A stretch of 34,517 nucleotides of DNA. It comes from a virus. The notes under the pieces were generated by a model. The model worked only from the letters and a program-made list of their open reading frames with translations, had not been told where the DNA came from and did no database searches. Of this stretch, positions 21,203 through 30,200 are shown piece after piece; position 1 is the stretch's first letter; every line of letters starts with the position of its first letter. The position numbers and the translations under genes are program-made. Location: IMG/VR virus record IMGVR_UViG_3300032246_000398, positions 1 through 34,517 of that record; one strand, 5' to 3'.

Positions 21203-21249
21203 GCCCCCTGTCGGTCTTGAGCCGTCGCCGTCGTTAGCGGGCGGGGGGC
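21203..21249 (-). ncRNA. Three-way-junction RNA element, copy 4
   Basis: P1 GCCCCC (21203-21208) with GGGGGC (21244-21249); P2 CGG (21212-21214) with CCG (21222-21224), loop CUCAAGA on the transcribed strand; P3 CCG (21228-21230) with CGG (21238-21240), loop CUAACGA. The upstream gene's TAG stop is at 21257-21259, 7 nt from P1. The accessory hairpin is weaker here (GGG/CCC around 21172-21190). Confidence 0.7.
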
Positions 21250-21256
21250 GGTAGTT

Positions 21257-21490
21257 CTAGTTCTTTTTAATTGCCTTAATCTGTGCTAATTTGTCCATTC
21301 TTGCATAAACTATTTCTGCTGTGCCGTCGTAACTTTCTGAGGCTGTGCCGTCCTTGCCCTCTGTCCAAACTAGGGCATTGCCTTTGAATATCTTGCCGTC
21401 TTCTGAGTAGAAAGTGCTAACGATTAATGAAGCGGCTTCAATATCTGTGCACTTTGCTTCTACGATATTCCCTGATTTAACTGTAAACAT
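21257..21490 (-). CDS. First gene of the leftward operon, hypothetical
   Basis: 77 aa. ACAGGAG precedes the ATG. N-terminal strands (FTVKSGNIVEAKC), central VSTFYSEDGKIFKGNALVW, basic C terminus (IKAIKKN). No family recognised. Being closest to the leftward promoter it should be expressed first. Confidence 0.65.
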   Translation of the reverse strand: MFTVKSGNIVEAKCTDIEAASLIVSTFYSEDGKIFKGNALVWTEGKDGTASESYDGTAEIVYARMDKLAQIKAIKKN

Positions 21491-21543
21491 TTTATTTCTC
21501 CTGTTCCTGCCTTTGCGTGGTTGCTTGGGCTAGTAATGTAAAC

Positions 21544-21570
21544 AATATATGCGGGGCTAAGCATAGTCAA
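21544..21570 (-). promoter_or_regulatory. Leftward promoter for the early operon
   Basis: On the - strand TTGACT (21565-21570, 5 of 6) and TATATT (21544-21549, 5 of 6) with 15-bp spacing; TATTGT two bases further gives 17-bp spacing. It lies about 55 nt upstream of the first leftward gene and next to repeated operator-like sites. Confidence 0.6.
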
Positions 21571-21586
21571 GCGATTATTGCCATAT

Positions 21587-21628
21587 TTTGATAACGATTT
21601 GATAACGATTACCTGAGGATTACCTGAG
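21587..21628. repeat. Two adjoining pairs of 11-bp tandem direct repeats
   Basis: TTTGATAACGA occurs at 21587-21597 and 21598-21608; GATTACCTGAG at 21607-21617 and 21618-21628. All copies are exact and the period is one helical turn, so bound proteins would sit on one face of DNA just upstream of the leftward -35 box. Regulator sites or replication iterons are the options. Confidence 0.75.
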
Positions 21629-21635
21629 AGAATTG

Positions 21636-21650
21636 TCTCAATATGTGAGA
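21636..21650. promoter_or_regulatory. Operator-like palindrome
   Basis: TCTCA-ATATG-TGAGA, perfect 5-bp arms around a 5-bp centre, 8 bp beyond the tandem repeats. Suits a dimeric repressor or activator; could also be an RNA hairpin. Confidence 0.45.
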
Positions 21651-21955
21651 TGAGTTGCCCTCTGGATTATTGAATTAAGAAACAAAATTGTTGCGTAAAT
21701 AACGGGGGAGAAGGAGGAGGGGATAGTCAGCCCCTAAACTAATTTAAGTTTAATAATTATTTTTTAATCCTTCAGGATAAAACTCTTTACAAAGGGCAGA
21801 AGAAGAGCAGAAGCAGGCAGAGATAGACCCGTCAGGGTCAATAGTCTGTGGATAACATCAATCAACCCACCATTAGACCCAGACCTTATTAATTTGCTCG
21901 CACACCACATACATACTCTCTCTCGAAAAATTGCTGTTATATCCCCCGCTATATA

Positions 21956-22170
21956 GGCACAAAGTGCCACAAATCAGACATTATAAAAAATATATTCAAT
22001 CTGATTGTTCGGTTTTAGCCTTTCGAACAGGTTATCTTATATAGTAGTTAAAACTACAGAGTTCAACTGAACTCGTCGTTTTGGCTCCTCGTTCGTTGAA
22101 TATAATATATAAATATTTAACCTACGAAGTAGGTAGACGACCACAGTTATGCCGTTTAACGCCTAGCGTT
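21956..22170. repeat. Chain of seven perfect inverted repeats
   Basis: In order: GGCAC/GTGCC (21956-21968), AATCAGA/TCTGATT (21972-21978, 22000-22006), TGTTCG/CGAACA (22006-22011, 22024-22029), GTAGTT/AACTAC (22044-22057), GAGTTCA/TGAACTC (22059-22074), CCTAC/GTAGG (22121-22133), AACGC/GCGTT (22158-22170). Seven perfect stems in 215 bp without a gene suggest a structured RNA or an origin. No tRNA fold fits. Confidence 0.65.
22101..22106 (+). promoter_or_regulatory. Possible rightward -10 box
   Basis: A perfect TATAAT, 88 nt before the terminase ATG. No good -35 is seen at 16-18 bp, so it may depend on an activator or phage sigma-like protein, or be chance in AT-rich DNA. Confidence 0.3.
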
Positions 22171-22193
22171 ATATCACCGATATTAGGGACTAA

Positions 22194-24062
22194 ATGGGAC
22201 GCAAACCAGGGATACAAAATATACCAAAGGGCGAGGCCCAAGAAAAAGTTTTAATACAGTTAGCCCAAGGTTCTACCATTACAGCAGCCTTAGCATCCGT
22301 TGGTAGGAATGATGTTACCTTTAGGCAATGGTCTATGAATGACCCAGCCTTTAAAGAAAGAGCAGATAAAGCCCGCCTTCAAGGTAAGGGAGTTATTGCT
22401 GACTTAGGGGATTTAAAAAACTTATCTTTCCCTGACTTCTCAGAGCAGTTCCTAGATACTAAGTTATTTCCTCATCACCTTGACTGGATAGATTTAATAG
22501 AGGGTCGCCCGCCATCTTGGCTACACCCTGCTATGACTTACGAACAGGCAGCCACAAATCGTATTCTGATTAATGTGCCACCTGAACACGCCAAGTCTAC
22601 TACTTTAACGATTAACTACGTCTTGTATCAGATTGTTACCAACCCTAACTCAAGAGTAATCATAGTCTCTAAGACTCAGGGTATGGCTAGAAAATTCTTA
22701 GGTGCAATTAAGACTCGTCTTAGCCACCCCGCTTTTATTAAACTCCAGACCGCCTTTGGTCCTAATGGAGGATATAAGGCTGATGCTACTCAATGGTCAG
22801 CAGATATGATTTACCTAGGCACTGGAAGAGACTCTGGTGAGAAGGACCCTACGGTACAGGCTTTAGGATTTGGCTCTCAGATTTACGGTGCACGAGCAGA
22901 CCTGATTATCCTAGATGACGTTGTGATGAACTCCAATGCCCACGAATGGGAAAAGCAAATTGAATGGCTTCAAAAAGAAGTTATCACACGGCTGGGGCGG
23001 CACGGAAAATTACTTATAGTAGGAACCCGTGTCTCCTCAATTGATTTATATAAAATGATTAGAGATGGTGGACAGTGGACTGGAGGCAAGTCTCCTTTCA
23101 CATACTTCTCTCAACCAGCAGTTTTAGAATTTGATGAGAACCCAGCCAATTGGAAAACCTTATGGCCTTGGACTGATAGACCAGAGGGCGAAAAAGATGA
23201 AGAAACAAAAGAGGGCTTGTACCCTAAATGGGATGGCACCTCGCTATTTACAAGACGCTCTGAAGTGGCCCCATCTGTCTGGGCTATGGTCTACCAACAA
23301 GAAGATGTCACAGAGAATTCAATCTTTTCTCCAACCTGTGTCGCAGGTAGCGTTAATGGAATGCGAAAAAGAGGACCTCTCAAGCCTGGAGTCCCAGGAC
23401 ATCCAAAGCATTGTGAATCTACATATACAGTTATTGGCCTCGACCCAGCAATGGCGGGAGCAACAGGAGCGGTAGTTGTTTCTTACAACCGTGCTGACGG
23501 CAAGATATATGTTTTAGATTGCGTCAATATGACTGAGCCTACCCCAGCCAAGATACAAAATTTAATTGAAGAGTGGGTTGAGAAGTACAAACCCCAAGAA
23601 CTAAGAATTGAAATTAATGCTCACCAGAAGGCTTACGCCCTAGATGATGTATTAAGAAACTATCTAGCATCACACGGCTGTCAACTTAATTCACACTTCA
23701 CAGGTAAGAACAAGTGGGATGTAGGGTTCGGCGTTGCTTCTATGGCAAGCCTATTTGGTTCTACTAGGGATGGTAGATTCCAAGATAACAACATAATTGA
23801 ACTACCTAGCAATGAAGGCTCTGAAGGTCTTAAGACGCTAGTGCAAGAATTAATTACTTGGAAGCCTGACACAAAGAATCCAACTGACTGTGTGATGGCT
23901 CTATGGTTTGCAATTATCCGTATCCGCGAGTTAATGCAAAGGTCAAGTAAGGTTGGGCAATACCAAACAAATCGTTGGGCTACTAAAGCACAAACTGCTA
24001 GACGTGGTTCACTTAACTTAGATGATGCCTTTGCAGAGCAATGGGCAGAAACTTATAACTAA
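22194..24062 (+). CDS. terL: Large terminase, with small-terminase-like HTH at the N terminus
   Basis: 622 aa. Residues about 15-65 (EKVLIQLAQGSTITAALASVG, then FRQWSMNDPAFKERADKAR with the usual spacing) look like the DNA-binding HTH of small terminases. The ATPase follows: Walker A-like PPEHAKST at 129-136 and Walker B LIILDD at 237-242. The RNase H-like nuclease has D417 in VIGLDPAMAG, an acidic residue near 471 (RIEINAH) and an Asp near 565 (TDCVMALWFA). It packages DNA into the prohead through the portal encoded downstream. AGGGA lies 8 nt before the ATG. Confidence 0.93.
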   Translation: MGRKPGIQNIPKGEAQEKVLIQLAQGSTITAALASVGRNDVTFRQWSMNDPAFKERADKARLQGKGVIADLGDLKNLSFPDFSEQFLDTKLFPHHLDWIDLIEGRPPSWLHPAMTYEQAATNRILINVPPEHAKSTTLTINYVLYQIVTNPNSRVIIVSKTQGMARKFLGAIKTRLSHPAFIKLQTAFGPNGGYKADATQWSADMIYLGTGRDSGEKDPTVQALGFGSQIYGARADLIILDDVVMNSNAHEWEKQIEWLQKEVITRLGRHGKLLIVGTRVSSIDLYKMIRDGGQWTGGKSPFTYFSQPAVLEFDENPANWKTLWPWTDRPEGEKDEETKEGLYPKWDGTSLFTRRSEVAPSVWAMVYQQEDVTENSIFSPTCVAGSVNGMRKRGPLKPGVPGHPKHCESTYTVIGLDPAMAGATGAVVVSYNRADGKIYVLDCVNMTEPTPAKIQNLIEEWVEKYKPQELRIEINAHQKAYALDDVLRNYLASHGCQLNSHFTGKNKWDVGFGVASMASLFGSTRDGRFQDNNIIELPSNEGSEGLKTLVQELITWKPDTKNPTDCVMALWFAIIRIRELMQRSSKVGQYQTNRWATKAQTARRGSLNLDDAFAEQWAETYN

Positions 24063-24074
24063 AAGGAGCAAGAA

Positions 24075-24434
24075 ATGGTAGCATCACGTAGTTCAGCAGG
24101 AATTAATAAAAACGGTGGAAAAAATGTAAATCCACTTTATAAAGCAGTACAATCAGTTACATCATATGTTGGCGGAGCAGCACGAGAAATTCGTGATATT
24201 CCTACAGCAATTGGTGCTCCAAAAAGAATGCAAACTGGAACAAGAGAAGAAAGTATGGACCGTGAAGATGGTACAGTAGATAAATATAAAGTACCAACAT
24301 ATAAAGGAAATCAAGCAAGCGGTATTGGTGCACAATTAAAAGAAGCCGCAGCAGCGATTACTGCTGGTCAAAAAGGAACTTCAGTAGGACATACAACTGC
24401 ATCTGGAAAAACAATAAAACGTACTCAACGCTAA
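24075..24434 (+). CDS. Small basic protein between terminase and portal
   Basis: 119 aa, AAGGAG 8 nt upstream. Gly, Lys and Ala-rich, low complexity ends, a central VTSYVGGAAREIRDIPTAIG. Ends in a basic HTTASGKTIKRTQR tail. Possibly a virion or packaging accessory; family not recognised. Confidence 0.6.
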   Translation: MVASRSSAGINKNGGKNVNPLYKAVQSVTSYVGGAAREIRDIPTAIGAPKRMQTGTREESMDREDGTVDKYKVPTYKGNQASGIGAQLKEAAAAITAGQKGTSVGHTTASGKTIKRTQR

Positions 24435-24461
24435 ATAATTTTTTCTATCGTTAGGATATAA

Positions 24462-26243
24462 ATGGCATTATCAATTGAGCAAGTATCAGCACGGGTTCAA
24501 TCCCTGCGATTCAGAAGTACAGAGCGTGATGCTCGTAACCTAGATGTACTTGCTGTGCGTAGAGGTAAAATTGCTGAGGTATATCCTAACTTCTTTCCAG
24601 ATGGCGTAGACGCTAACGTAGTAGCAAACTTTATTGACATAGTAGCCCGTGACCTTTCAGAGGTTATGGCTCCACTACCCGCAGTTAACTGTTCTGCTGC
24701 TAATCAGGTATCTGACCGTGCTAGAACATTTGCTGATAAGCGTACTCGTATTGCTAGTAACTACTTCCAAAATTCTGACCTATCAGTTCAAATGTATCAA
24801 GGTGCTGACTGGTATCTAACATATGGATTTGTTCCTTTTATTATTGAATTAGATGATGATGCAAAGTTACCTCGTATTCGTTTAGAAAATCCAATTGGTT
24901 CATATCCAGAGTTTGACCGCTATGGTCGCTGTGTAGCATTTGCTAAAAGATACTCCCTTACATTGGGCGAGTTAATAAGCCAATTCCCAGAGTTCCAAAG
25001 AGAGTTACTTGGTCCTGAAGGATACGACCAAAACTTAAATTCTCAAATAGAAATGATTCGGTACTACGACAAAGACCAATCAATTATTTATATACCTACA
25101 AGACAAGATTTAATTTTATCTCAAGCCAAGAATCCACTAGGTAAACTAATGGTTGTTGTTGCCCGCAAGCCATCTATTGATGGTGAGATGCGTGGACAGT
25201 TTGATGATGTATTAGGAATTCAATTACTTCGCAATCGTTTTGCTTTACTTGCTATGGAAGCCGCAGAGAAATCAGTACAAGCGCCTATTGTACTTCCACA
25301 AGATGTGCAAGAATTACAACTTGGTGGAGATGCAGTTATTCGTACCGCTAATCCAGCAGGTGTTCGTCGCGTTGAACTTACTTTACCTCAAGGTGCATTT
25401 ACAGAACAAAATATTCTTAATCAAGAACTTCGTGTAGGTAGCCGTTATCCTGAATCTCGTACTGGAAACATTGATGCTTCTATTGTTACTGGTCAAGGTG
25501 TTCAGGCTCTTATGGGAGCCTTTGATACACAGGTTAAATCAGCACAAGCAATCTTTGCAGCAGCACTTCGTGATGTAATTGGTCTTTGCTTTGAAGTTGA
25601 TGAAGTTATTTACCCTGAAGAAAAAACAATTCGTGGCGTAGATTCTGGCTCTCCATATGAAATTACATATAAGCCAAGCAAAGACATTAAGAACGATTAC
25701 TCAGCAGATGTTCGTTATGGAATGTTGGCAGGACTTAACCCAGCACAAGGTCTTATCTTTATGTTACAGGCTCTTGGCGGTGGCTTAATATCTAAGGATA
25801 TGGCTATGCGTGAGTTGCCATTTACTGTTAACGTTACACAAGAACTTGAAAAGATTGAAATTGAAAATATGAGAACATCTCTTCTTGGTTCTCTTACAGC
25901 ATTAAGTCAAGCAATTCCTCAGATGGTTGCAGGTGGACAAGACGCATCTGGAATAGTAAATAAGATTGCTGCGGTTATCAAGGCTCGTCAAAAGGGTCAG
26001 GCACTAGAAGACGCAATTGAAGCCACTTTCGCTCCGCAGCAACCAGTTCCTTCTGCTGGAGTTTCTAATCCTATGGTTGAGCAAACGTCCCCTGCTCCCT
26101 CTGGTGCTCCAGCAGGAGGCGCTCTTCCACCAGAACAAGGTGCACCAATGCAAGCACCACAAACACCACCAGACATTCAATCAATTCTTACAAGTTTAAC
26201 ATCGGGTGGAAAAGGAAATGCAAGAGTAGTAACTAGAGGTTAA
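24462..26243 (+). CDS. Portal protein
   Basis: 593 aa. Size, place after the terminase and content fit a phage portal: N-terminal helices, a beta wing (YGFVPFIIELDDD, RIRLENPIGSYPEFDRYG), a long stem-like helical region near 270-400 with LLRNRFALLAMEAAEKSVQA, and a Pro/Gln-rich C-terminal tail (from about 525). It would form the dodecameric ring through which DNA enters. The motif IRLENP-GSYP is common in portals of actinophage podoviruses and siphoviruses. Confidence 0.85.
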   Translation: MALSIEQVSARVQSLRFRSTERDARNLDVLAVRRGKIAEVYPNFFPDGVDANVVANFIDIVARDLSEVMAPLPAVNCSAANQVSDRARTFADKRTRIASNYFQNSDLSVQMYQGADWYLTYGFVPFIIELDDDAKLPRIRLENPIGSYPEFDRYGRCVAFAKRYSLTLGELISQFPEFQRELLGPEGYDQNLNSQIEMIRYYDKDQSIIYIPTRQDLILSQAKNPLGKLMVVVARKPSIDGEMRGQFDDVLGIQLLRNRFALLAMEAAEKSVQAPIVLPQDVQELQLGGDAVIRTANPAGVRRVELTLPQGAFTEQNILNQELRVGSRYPESRTGNIDASIVTGQGVQALMGAFDTQVKSAQAIFAAALRDVIGLCFEVDEVIYPEEKTIRGVDSGSPYEITYKPSKDIKNDYSADVRYGMLAGLNPAQGLIFMLQALGGGLISKDMAMRELPFTVNVTQELEKIEIENMRTSLLGSLTALSQAIPQMVAGGQDASGIVNKIAAVIKARQKGQALEDAIEATFAPQQPVPSAGVSNPMVEQTSPAPSGAPAGGALPPEQGAPMQAPQTPPDIQSILTSLTSGGKGNARVVTRG

Positions 26244-26257
26244 TTAAGTAGGGGACT

Positions 26258-26827
26258 ATGACTGCAATTGTTGGTATTCAAGGTAAAGGTTGGTCTGTCT
26301 TAGCATCAGACTCAATGACTACATATACAGATAGACCATATGTAGCAAAAGGTTGCGAGAAGATAGTCAAAATTGGAGAGTATTTAATTGCAGTAGCAGG
26401 TGATGCTATAGCAGGAGATATTCTTAACAACTTATGGCAACCACCTAAAGTAGTTAAAACTCAAGACCCAGATAGATTTATGATGATTAGAGTTTTACCA
26501 TCTATTAAACAAACATTAACTGAAGCAGGGTATGACCCAACACCTAAAGGCAAGAATGATGAAGATGCTGGATGGGATGCATTAGTTTGTTTTAATGGAA
26601 AGTTATATCAAGTTAGTGATGACTATGGATATATGCGAGATGATAGAGGATTTTACGGTATTGGTTCAGGTGGTGGATTAGCCCTTGGTGCATTAGTGTC
26701 AATGGAAAATGAAACTAAGACACACGCTAAAGCAACAAGTGCGGCTAAGAAAGCAATTAACATAGCAATTCAATACAATATATGGTGCGGTGGAACTGCA
26801 AGTATAAAAACACAATTTACTAAGTAG
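26258..26827 (+). CDS. HslV/proteasome-beta-like Thr protease, probable head maturation protease
   Basis: 189 aa. If Met1 is removed, Thr becomes residue 1. Asp17 (VLASDSM) and Lys34 (KGCEKI) then fall where HslV has Asp17 and Lys33. GIGSGGGLALGALVS matches the HslV segment around its conserved GSGG, and AKKAINIAIQYNIWCGG matches the last helix and strand. A central insert of about 30 residues is extra. As it follows the portal and no other prohead protease is seen, capsid maturation is the likely job, but the substrate is unknown. Confidence 0.75.
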   Translation: MTAIVGIQGKGWSVLASDSMTTYTDRPYVAKGCEKIVKIGEYLIAVAGDAIAGDILNNLWQPPKVVKTQDPDRFMMIRVLPSIKQTLTEAGYDPTPKGKNDEDAGWDALVCFNGKLYQVSDDYGYMRDDRGFYGIGSGGGLALGALVSMENETKTHAKATSAAKKAINIAIQYNIWCGGTASIKTQFTK

Positions 26828-26835
26828 GAGGAATA

Positions 26836-27297
26836 ATGGCTGGTAATACTAATAGTGGCGGATACAAGAAGCCTAATAACCCAGCACCAGTGTCAGGCCC
26901 TGGAGCATTATCAAAACGTACAGATGGTGGACCTACGCAAGCAGCAAAATATATGCCAGGACTTGAACAAGGTCAGGGACAAGTAAATATGGCAAACCAA
27001 ATGGCTGCGCCATTGGCTGGAACTGCAAACCCATCTTTGCCTGGATTCCAAGATTTTCGTGCTGGAGAAAAAATGGATGGAATAACTCCATTAACTGCAC
27101 CAACACAAAGACCAAATGAATCAATATCAGTAGGTATGCCATTTGGTAATACACCTGGTCCTGAAATTTTAAATCTTCCCAATGTAACTCAAACACAATA
27201 TGTAAATGCTAAAAGCGTAATTGATGAAATTGCAAATGCCGCAGATGCTTCTCCTATGATGAAATATTTAAGTCAAAGAACTGGACAAGTATTCTAA
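26836..27297 (+). CDS. Hypothetical Pro/Gly/Asn-rich protein
   Basis: 153 aa. Ribosome site GGAGG just before the ATG. Mostly disordered-looking, rich in Asn, Pro, Gly and Gln, with a helical C terminus (AKSVIDEIANAADASPMMKYL). Could be a scaffold-like or virion accessory protein given its place after the protease; no family recognised. Confidence 0.55.
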   Translation: MAGNTNSGGYKKPNNPAPVSGPGALSKRTDGGPTQAAKYMPGLEQGQGQVNMANQMAAPLAGTANPSLPGFQDFRAGEKMDGITPLTAPTQRPNESISVGMPFGNTPGPEILNLPNVTQTQYVNAKSVIDEIANAADASPMMKYLSQRTGQVF

Positions 27298-30200
27298 ATG
27301 GTAGACCCAAAAACTAACTGGAATGATTGGCTTACTCCAGACCTAGCACACAATCCTTCATTGGCTTATGATGTTTCAAAATCATCTAATCCAAAAGCAA
27401 CTGCTCCTGTGGTATCTCATACATACAGAACTGTTGCAACCCAAGATGCGGTCAATGACCATATTGCTGAAAATGGTAGCAATGGATTTTGGGATAAAGT
27501 AGGACATACTGCTTTAACAGGACTTGAAAAATTAAATTATGGTCTTAAAGAAATACAAAGAGATTATAAATTTATTCATTCTGTATATACAAAACATTCT
27601 TTTCTTGAAGGTTTTGCTGTAACACTTGGCGTTATTGGTGGAGGCATTGGCGGAGCAGTTGTTGCTGGTCCAGTTGGTGCTATTGCAGGCGCAGATGCTG
27701 CTGCAGTATTAGCGCGAAAAACTGCTGGATTAGGTCCACTTGGCGATATATATAAAGACTCACTTAAAGACTCAGAAGATGAAAATTATAAAGTTTCTCC
27801 AGGCAGGTCATTTAGCAATGCTATTGCAAATGCTGCTGATAAAGCAGGATTTGAAGGCACTGCTGCTGCATATAGAAATACTGATGCTGGTAGAGGTAAA
27901 GGCACTTCTGGTTTTGTAGATATATTTTTTGATATTAATACTGACCCAGTATTAGTATTATCCAAATTTGGTATGGCAATGCGTGGTGGAAAATTATTAA
28001 AATTAGATGAGGCTGGAGAAATTCAAGCCAAGTATCCTTTATATAAAGCAACTCCTGGAATAAAAAATTTTTTAGCAGAACGAAGTGGGCGAGTATTAAC
28101 ATCTGAACAAATGGATGCAGTTCGTGAAGGCACAACAAAAGTATCTATATTAGGAAGAGATGTTCCACTTCCTGGCAATCAAGTTTCACGAACATATAAT
28201 CGTGCTATTGAAGATATTGCAAATCTTGCAAGAACTTCTAAGACATCAGCAGAAGCCGCAGGAAATATAGTAACTAGATACCCTGCCCTTGGAACTGATG
28301 CTGCTGGGCATTTAAGTGGTATGAAAACAGCCGATGACGTCCACGAATTTTTAAAAAGTGTATTGTATTTTGGGGAAAAAGAAGGAACACTTGCTGGTTC
28401 GGCAACATTACCTTCACGCACAGCACTTCGTGCAAAACTTGGTGACTTAAAAGTGTCTGAAAGATTAAGTGGTAAGAATGCTACTCTTGCTAGATATATA
28501 TTAGACCCTAGTAAGGGTGTATTTGTAGAAAATCCAGAATGGAAAAAACTTAGTCTTAAAAGACTTGGAAGTTCTGTATATAATACCTTTACTGGTTATA
28601 TGCCATATAGCGTTGATGCGGAAACTTTAAAACTTTCAACTTCTGAATTTCGTTGGAACGCACCAGATGCTGCTACTGTAATTTATCGCATAGGTAAATT
28701 TGGTATGGGAGAACAAGCAGCAAAACTTCAGGCTGGTAAATATGCTGAAGCAGTTGTTACTGGAGATATTAACCTTGCACGTATTATTAAAAATGAAACA
28801 ATATTTGAAACATTTAAATCTATGGGATTACCAGACGATGCTATATTTGTAAAATCTATTAAAGATGAACTTGATAAATTAAGTTCTGAAACTATTAGTG
28901 GACAAATCTATGGAGTTAAACCAAATGGTGAAACTATTGGTAAATTTGCCACAGCCAGTGGTTCTAAGCAAGGTGCTATTTGGGAGCATCAAGCAACTGA
29001 TATGTTTAAAATTCCAAACTTTGTTGACATTAAATCTGCATTACGTGAGGCTGGAAAGTATTCAAAAAATATAGGTCAACTTGATGAAATTATAGCAACA
29101 AGATATACAAATAAAATTTTCAAACCTTTAGCCCTTGCAACTGCTGGTTTTGGTTTACGTATTGCTGCATCTGAAATGATACCTACTATTTCAAGATATG
29201 GTTTTATAAATACATTTAAGGCTAGTCTAGGTAAATCTGCTGCTAAGGCAAACTATGAAGTTATTCCTGAGGAACGTAAACATATTTTATCTGCAGTATT
29301 AGTAGCACTTGGTGCAGCGCGGACTGGTGTCCCAGTTGATGTAATGAATACTGGGTTTACTTTATTTAAAGATGCTGCTAAAAAAGGTTTAATTGGCGCA
29401 GCCAAATTAACTGCATCAGAACAACTAGACCTTGCTACACGTTTAATATTAACTCATAATGGTCATATAATAAATGAAGGCGTAAGTACTGGTCACGGTT
29501 TTGGTTCATCAGCAAATCACGATATGGAACGCGCCGCTAACTATTTTTTCCAAATTAAAAAAGGTAATGCAATATTCAAAGACTTACCAGACTACACAAC
29601 ATATCAGGCTGAAAACCCATACTATCCTGGTTTATTAAGCACATCTTACAATAAGGCTGCTCGTAACAAAGCAGAACAAAATATTTCTTTAGATTTACTT
29701 CAATCAGTTGGTAAAAAGGGAAGACTAGATATTGACCCTACTGCTATCGGTCATCAAGAATACCTTGACCTAAGAGAACAACTTATACAAAAAGAATTAA
29801 TGCGTATTCGTGATACAAAACTTGGAACATATACTGATTACAAATCGGAAAGCAAGTTAATTTCTCGTTGGCAAGATGGTGATAACTACGAATTTGCCTC
29901 AGATAGAGTTGATGCAGTTCTTGGGAAATTAATTGGTCAAGATGGAACAATTCAAAAAACAATTGCTAAAAATATAGTAAATGGAAAAGAAACTTCAATA
30001 GAGCAGATTACTGCTATCCAATTACAATCTCCTTTATCTCTGCCTAAAATGACAGAAGGACCAATACTGCTCGAAGGTCCTCCTAAGGGTCATTATCAAG
30101 CAATTATTGATAAAGGGTTTAGAAAAGTAGTTGACCCAATTATAAATAATATGGCTCGTGAACCACTTTATATGTTGCACGTTGCAGATGAATATGCTTA

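Larger units (their letters stand above)
21491..22193. other. Divergent non-coding control region
   Basis: About 700 bases between the leftward operon and the terminase gene. It holds a leftward promoter (21544-21570), tandem 11-bp repeats (21587-21628), an operator-like palindrome (21636-21650), a purine-rich block GGGGGAGAAGGAGGAGGGG at about 21703-21721, an AT-rich stretch to about 21775, a featureless part, then a chain of inverted repeats (21956-22170) and a perfect TATAAT. It is a candidate regulatory region and possible replication origin; origin function is not shown. Confidence 0.6.

Noticed and set aside
19946-21249. CRISPR-like array reading of the four spaced elements
   Set aside because: Copies differ in primary sequence, are spaced by genes, and share structure rather than identical repeats.
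19971-21249. Hammerhead, twister or purine-riboswitch identity for the three-way junctions
   Set aside because: No CUGANGA/GAAA core, no twister core, and P2/P3 are too short and lack purine-riboswitch junction sequences.
21764-21970. 68-aa open frame on the - strand in the control region
   Set aside because: No ribosome site, no coupling with neighbours, partly over the inverted-repeat region, and no recognisable protein features.
21956-22170. tRNA genes in the hairpin-rich region
   Set aside because: No cloverleaf with a T-loop, anticodon stem and acceptor pairing could be drawn; no tRNA was seen elsewhere either.
26933-27196. 87-aa open frame on the - strand
   Set aside because: Antisense to a coding gene with a good ribosome site; Leu/Gln-rich shadow without support.
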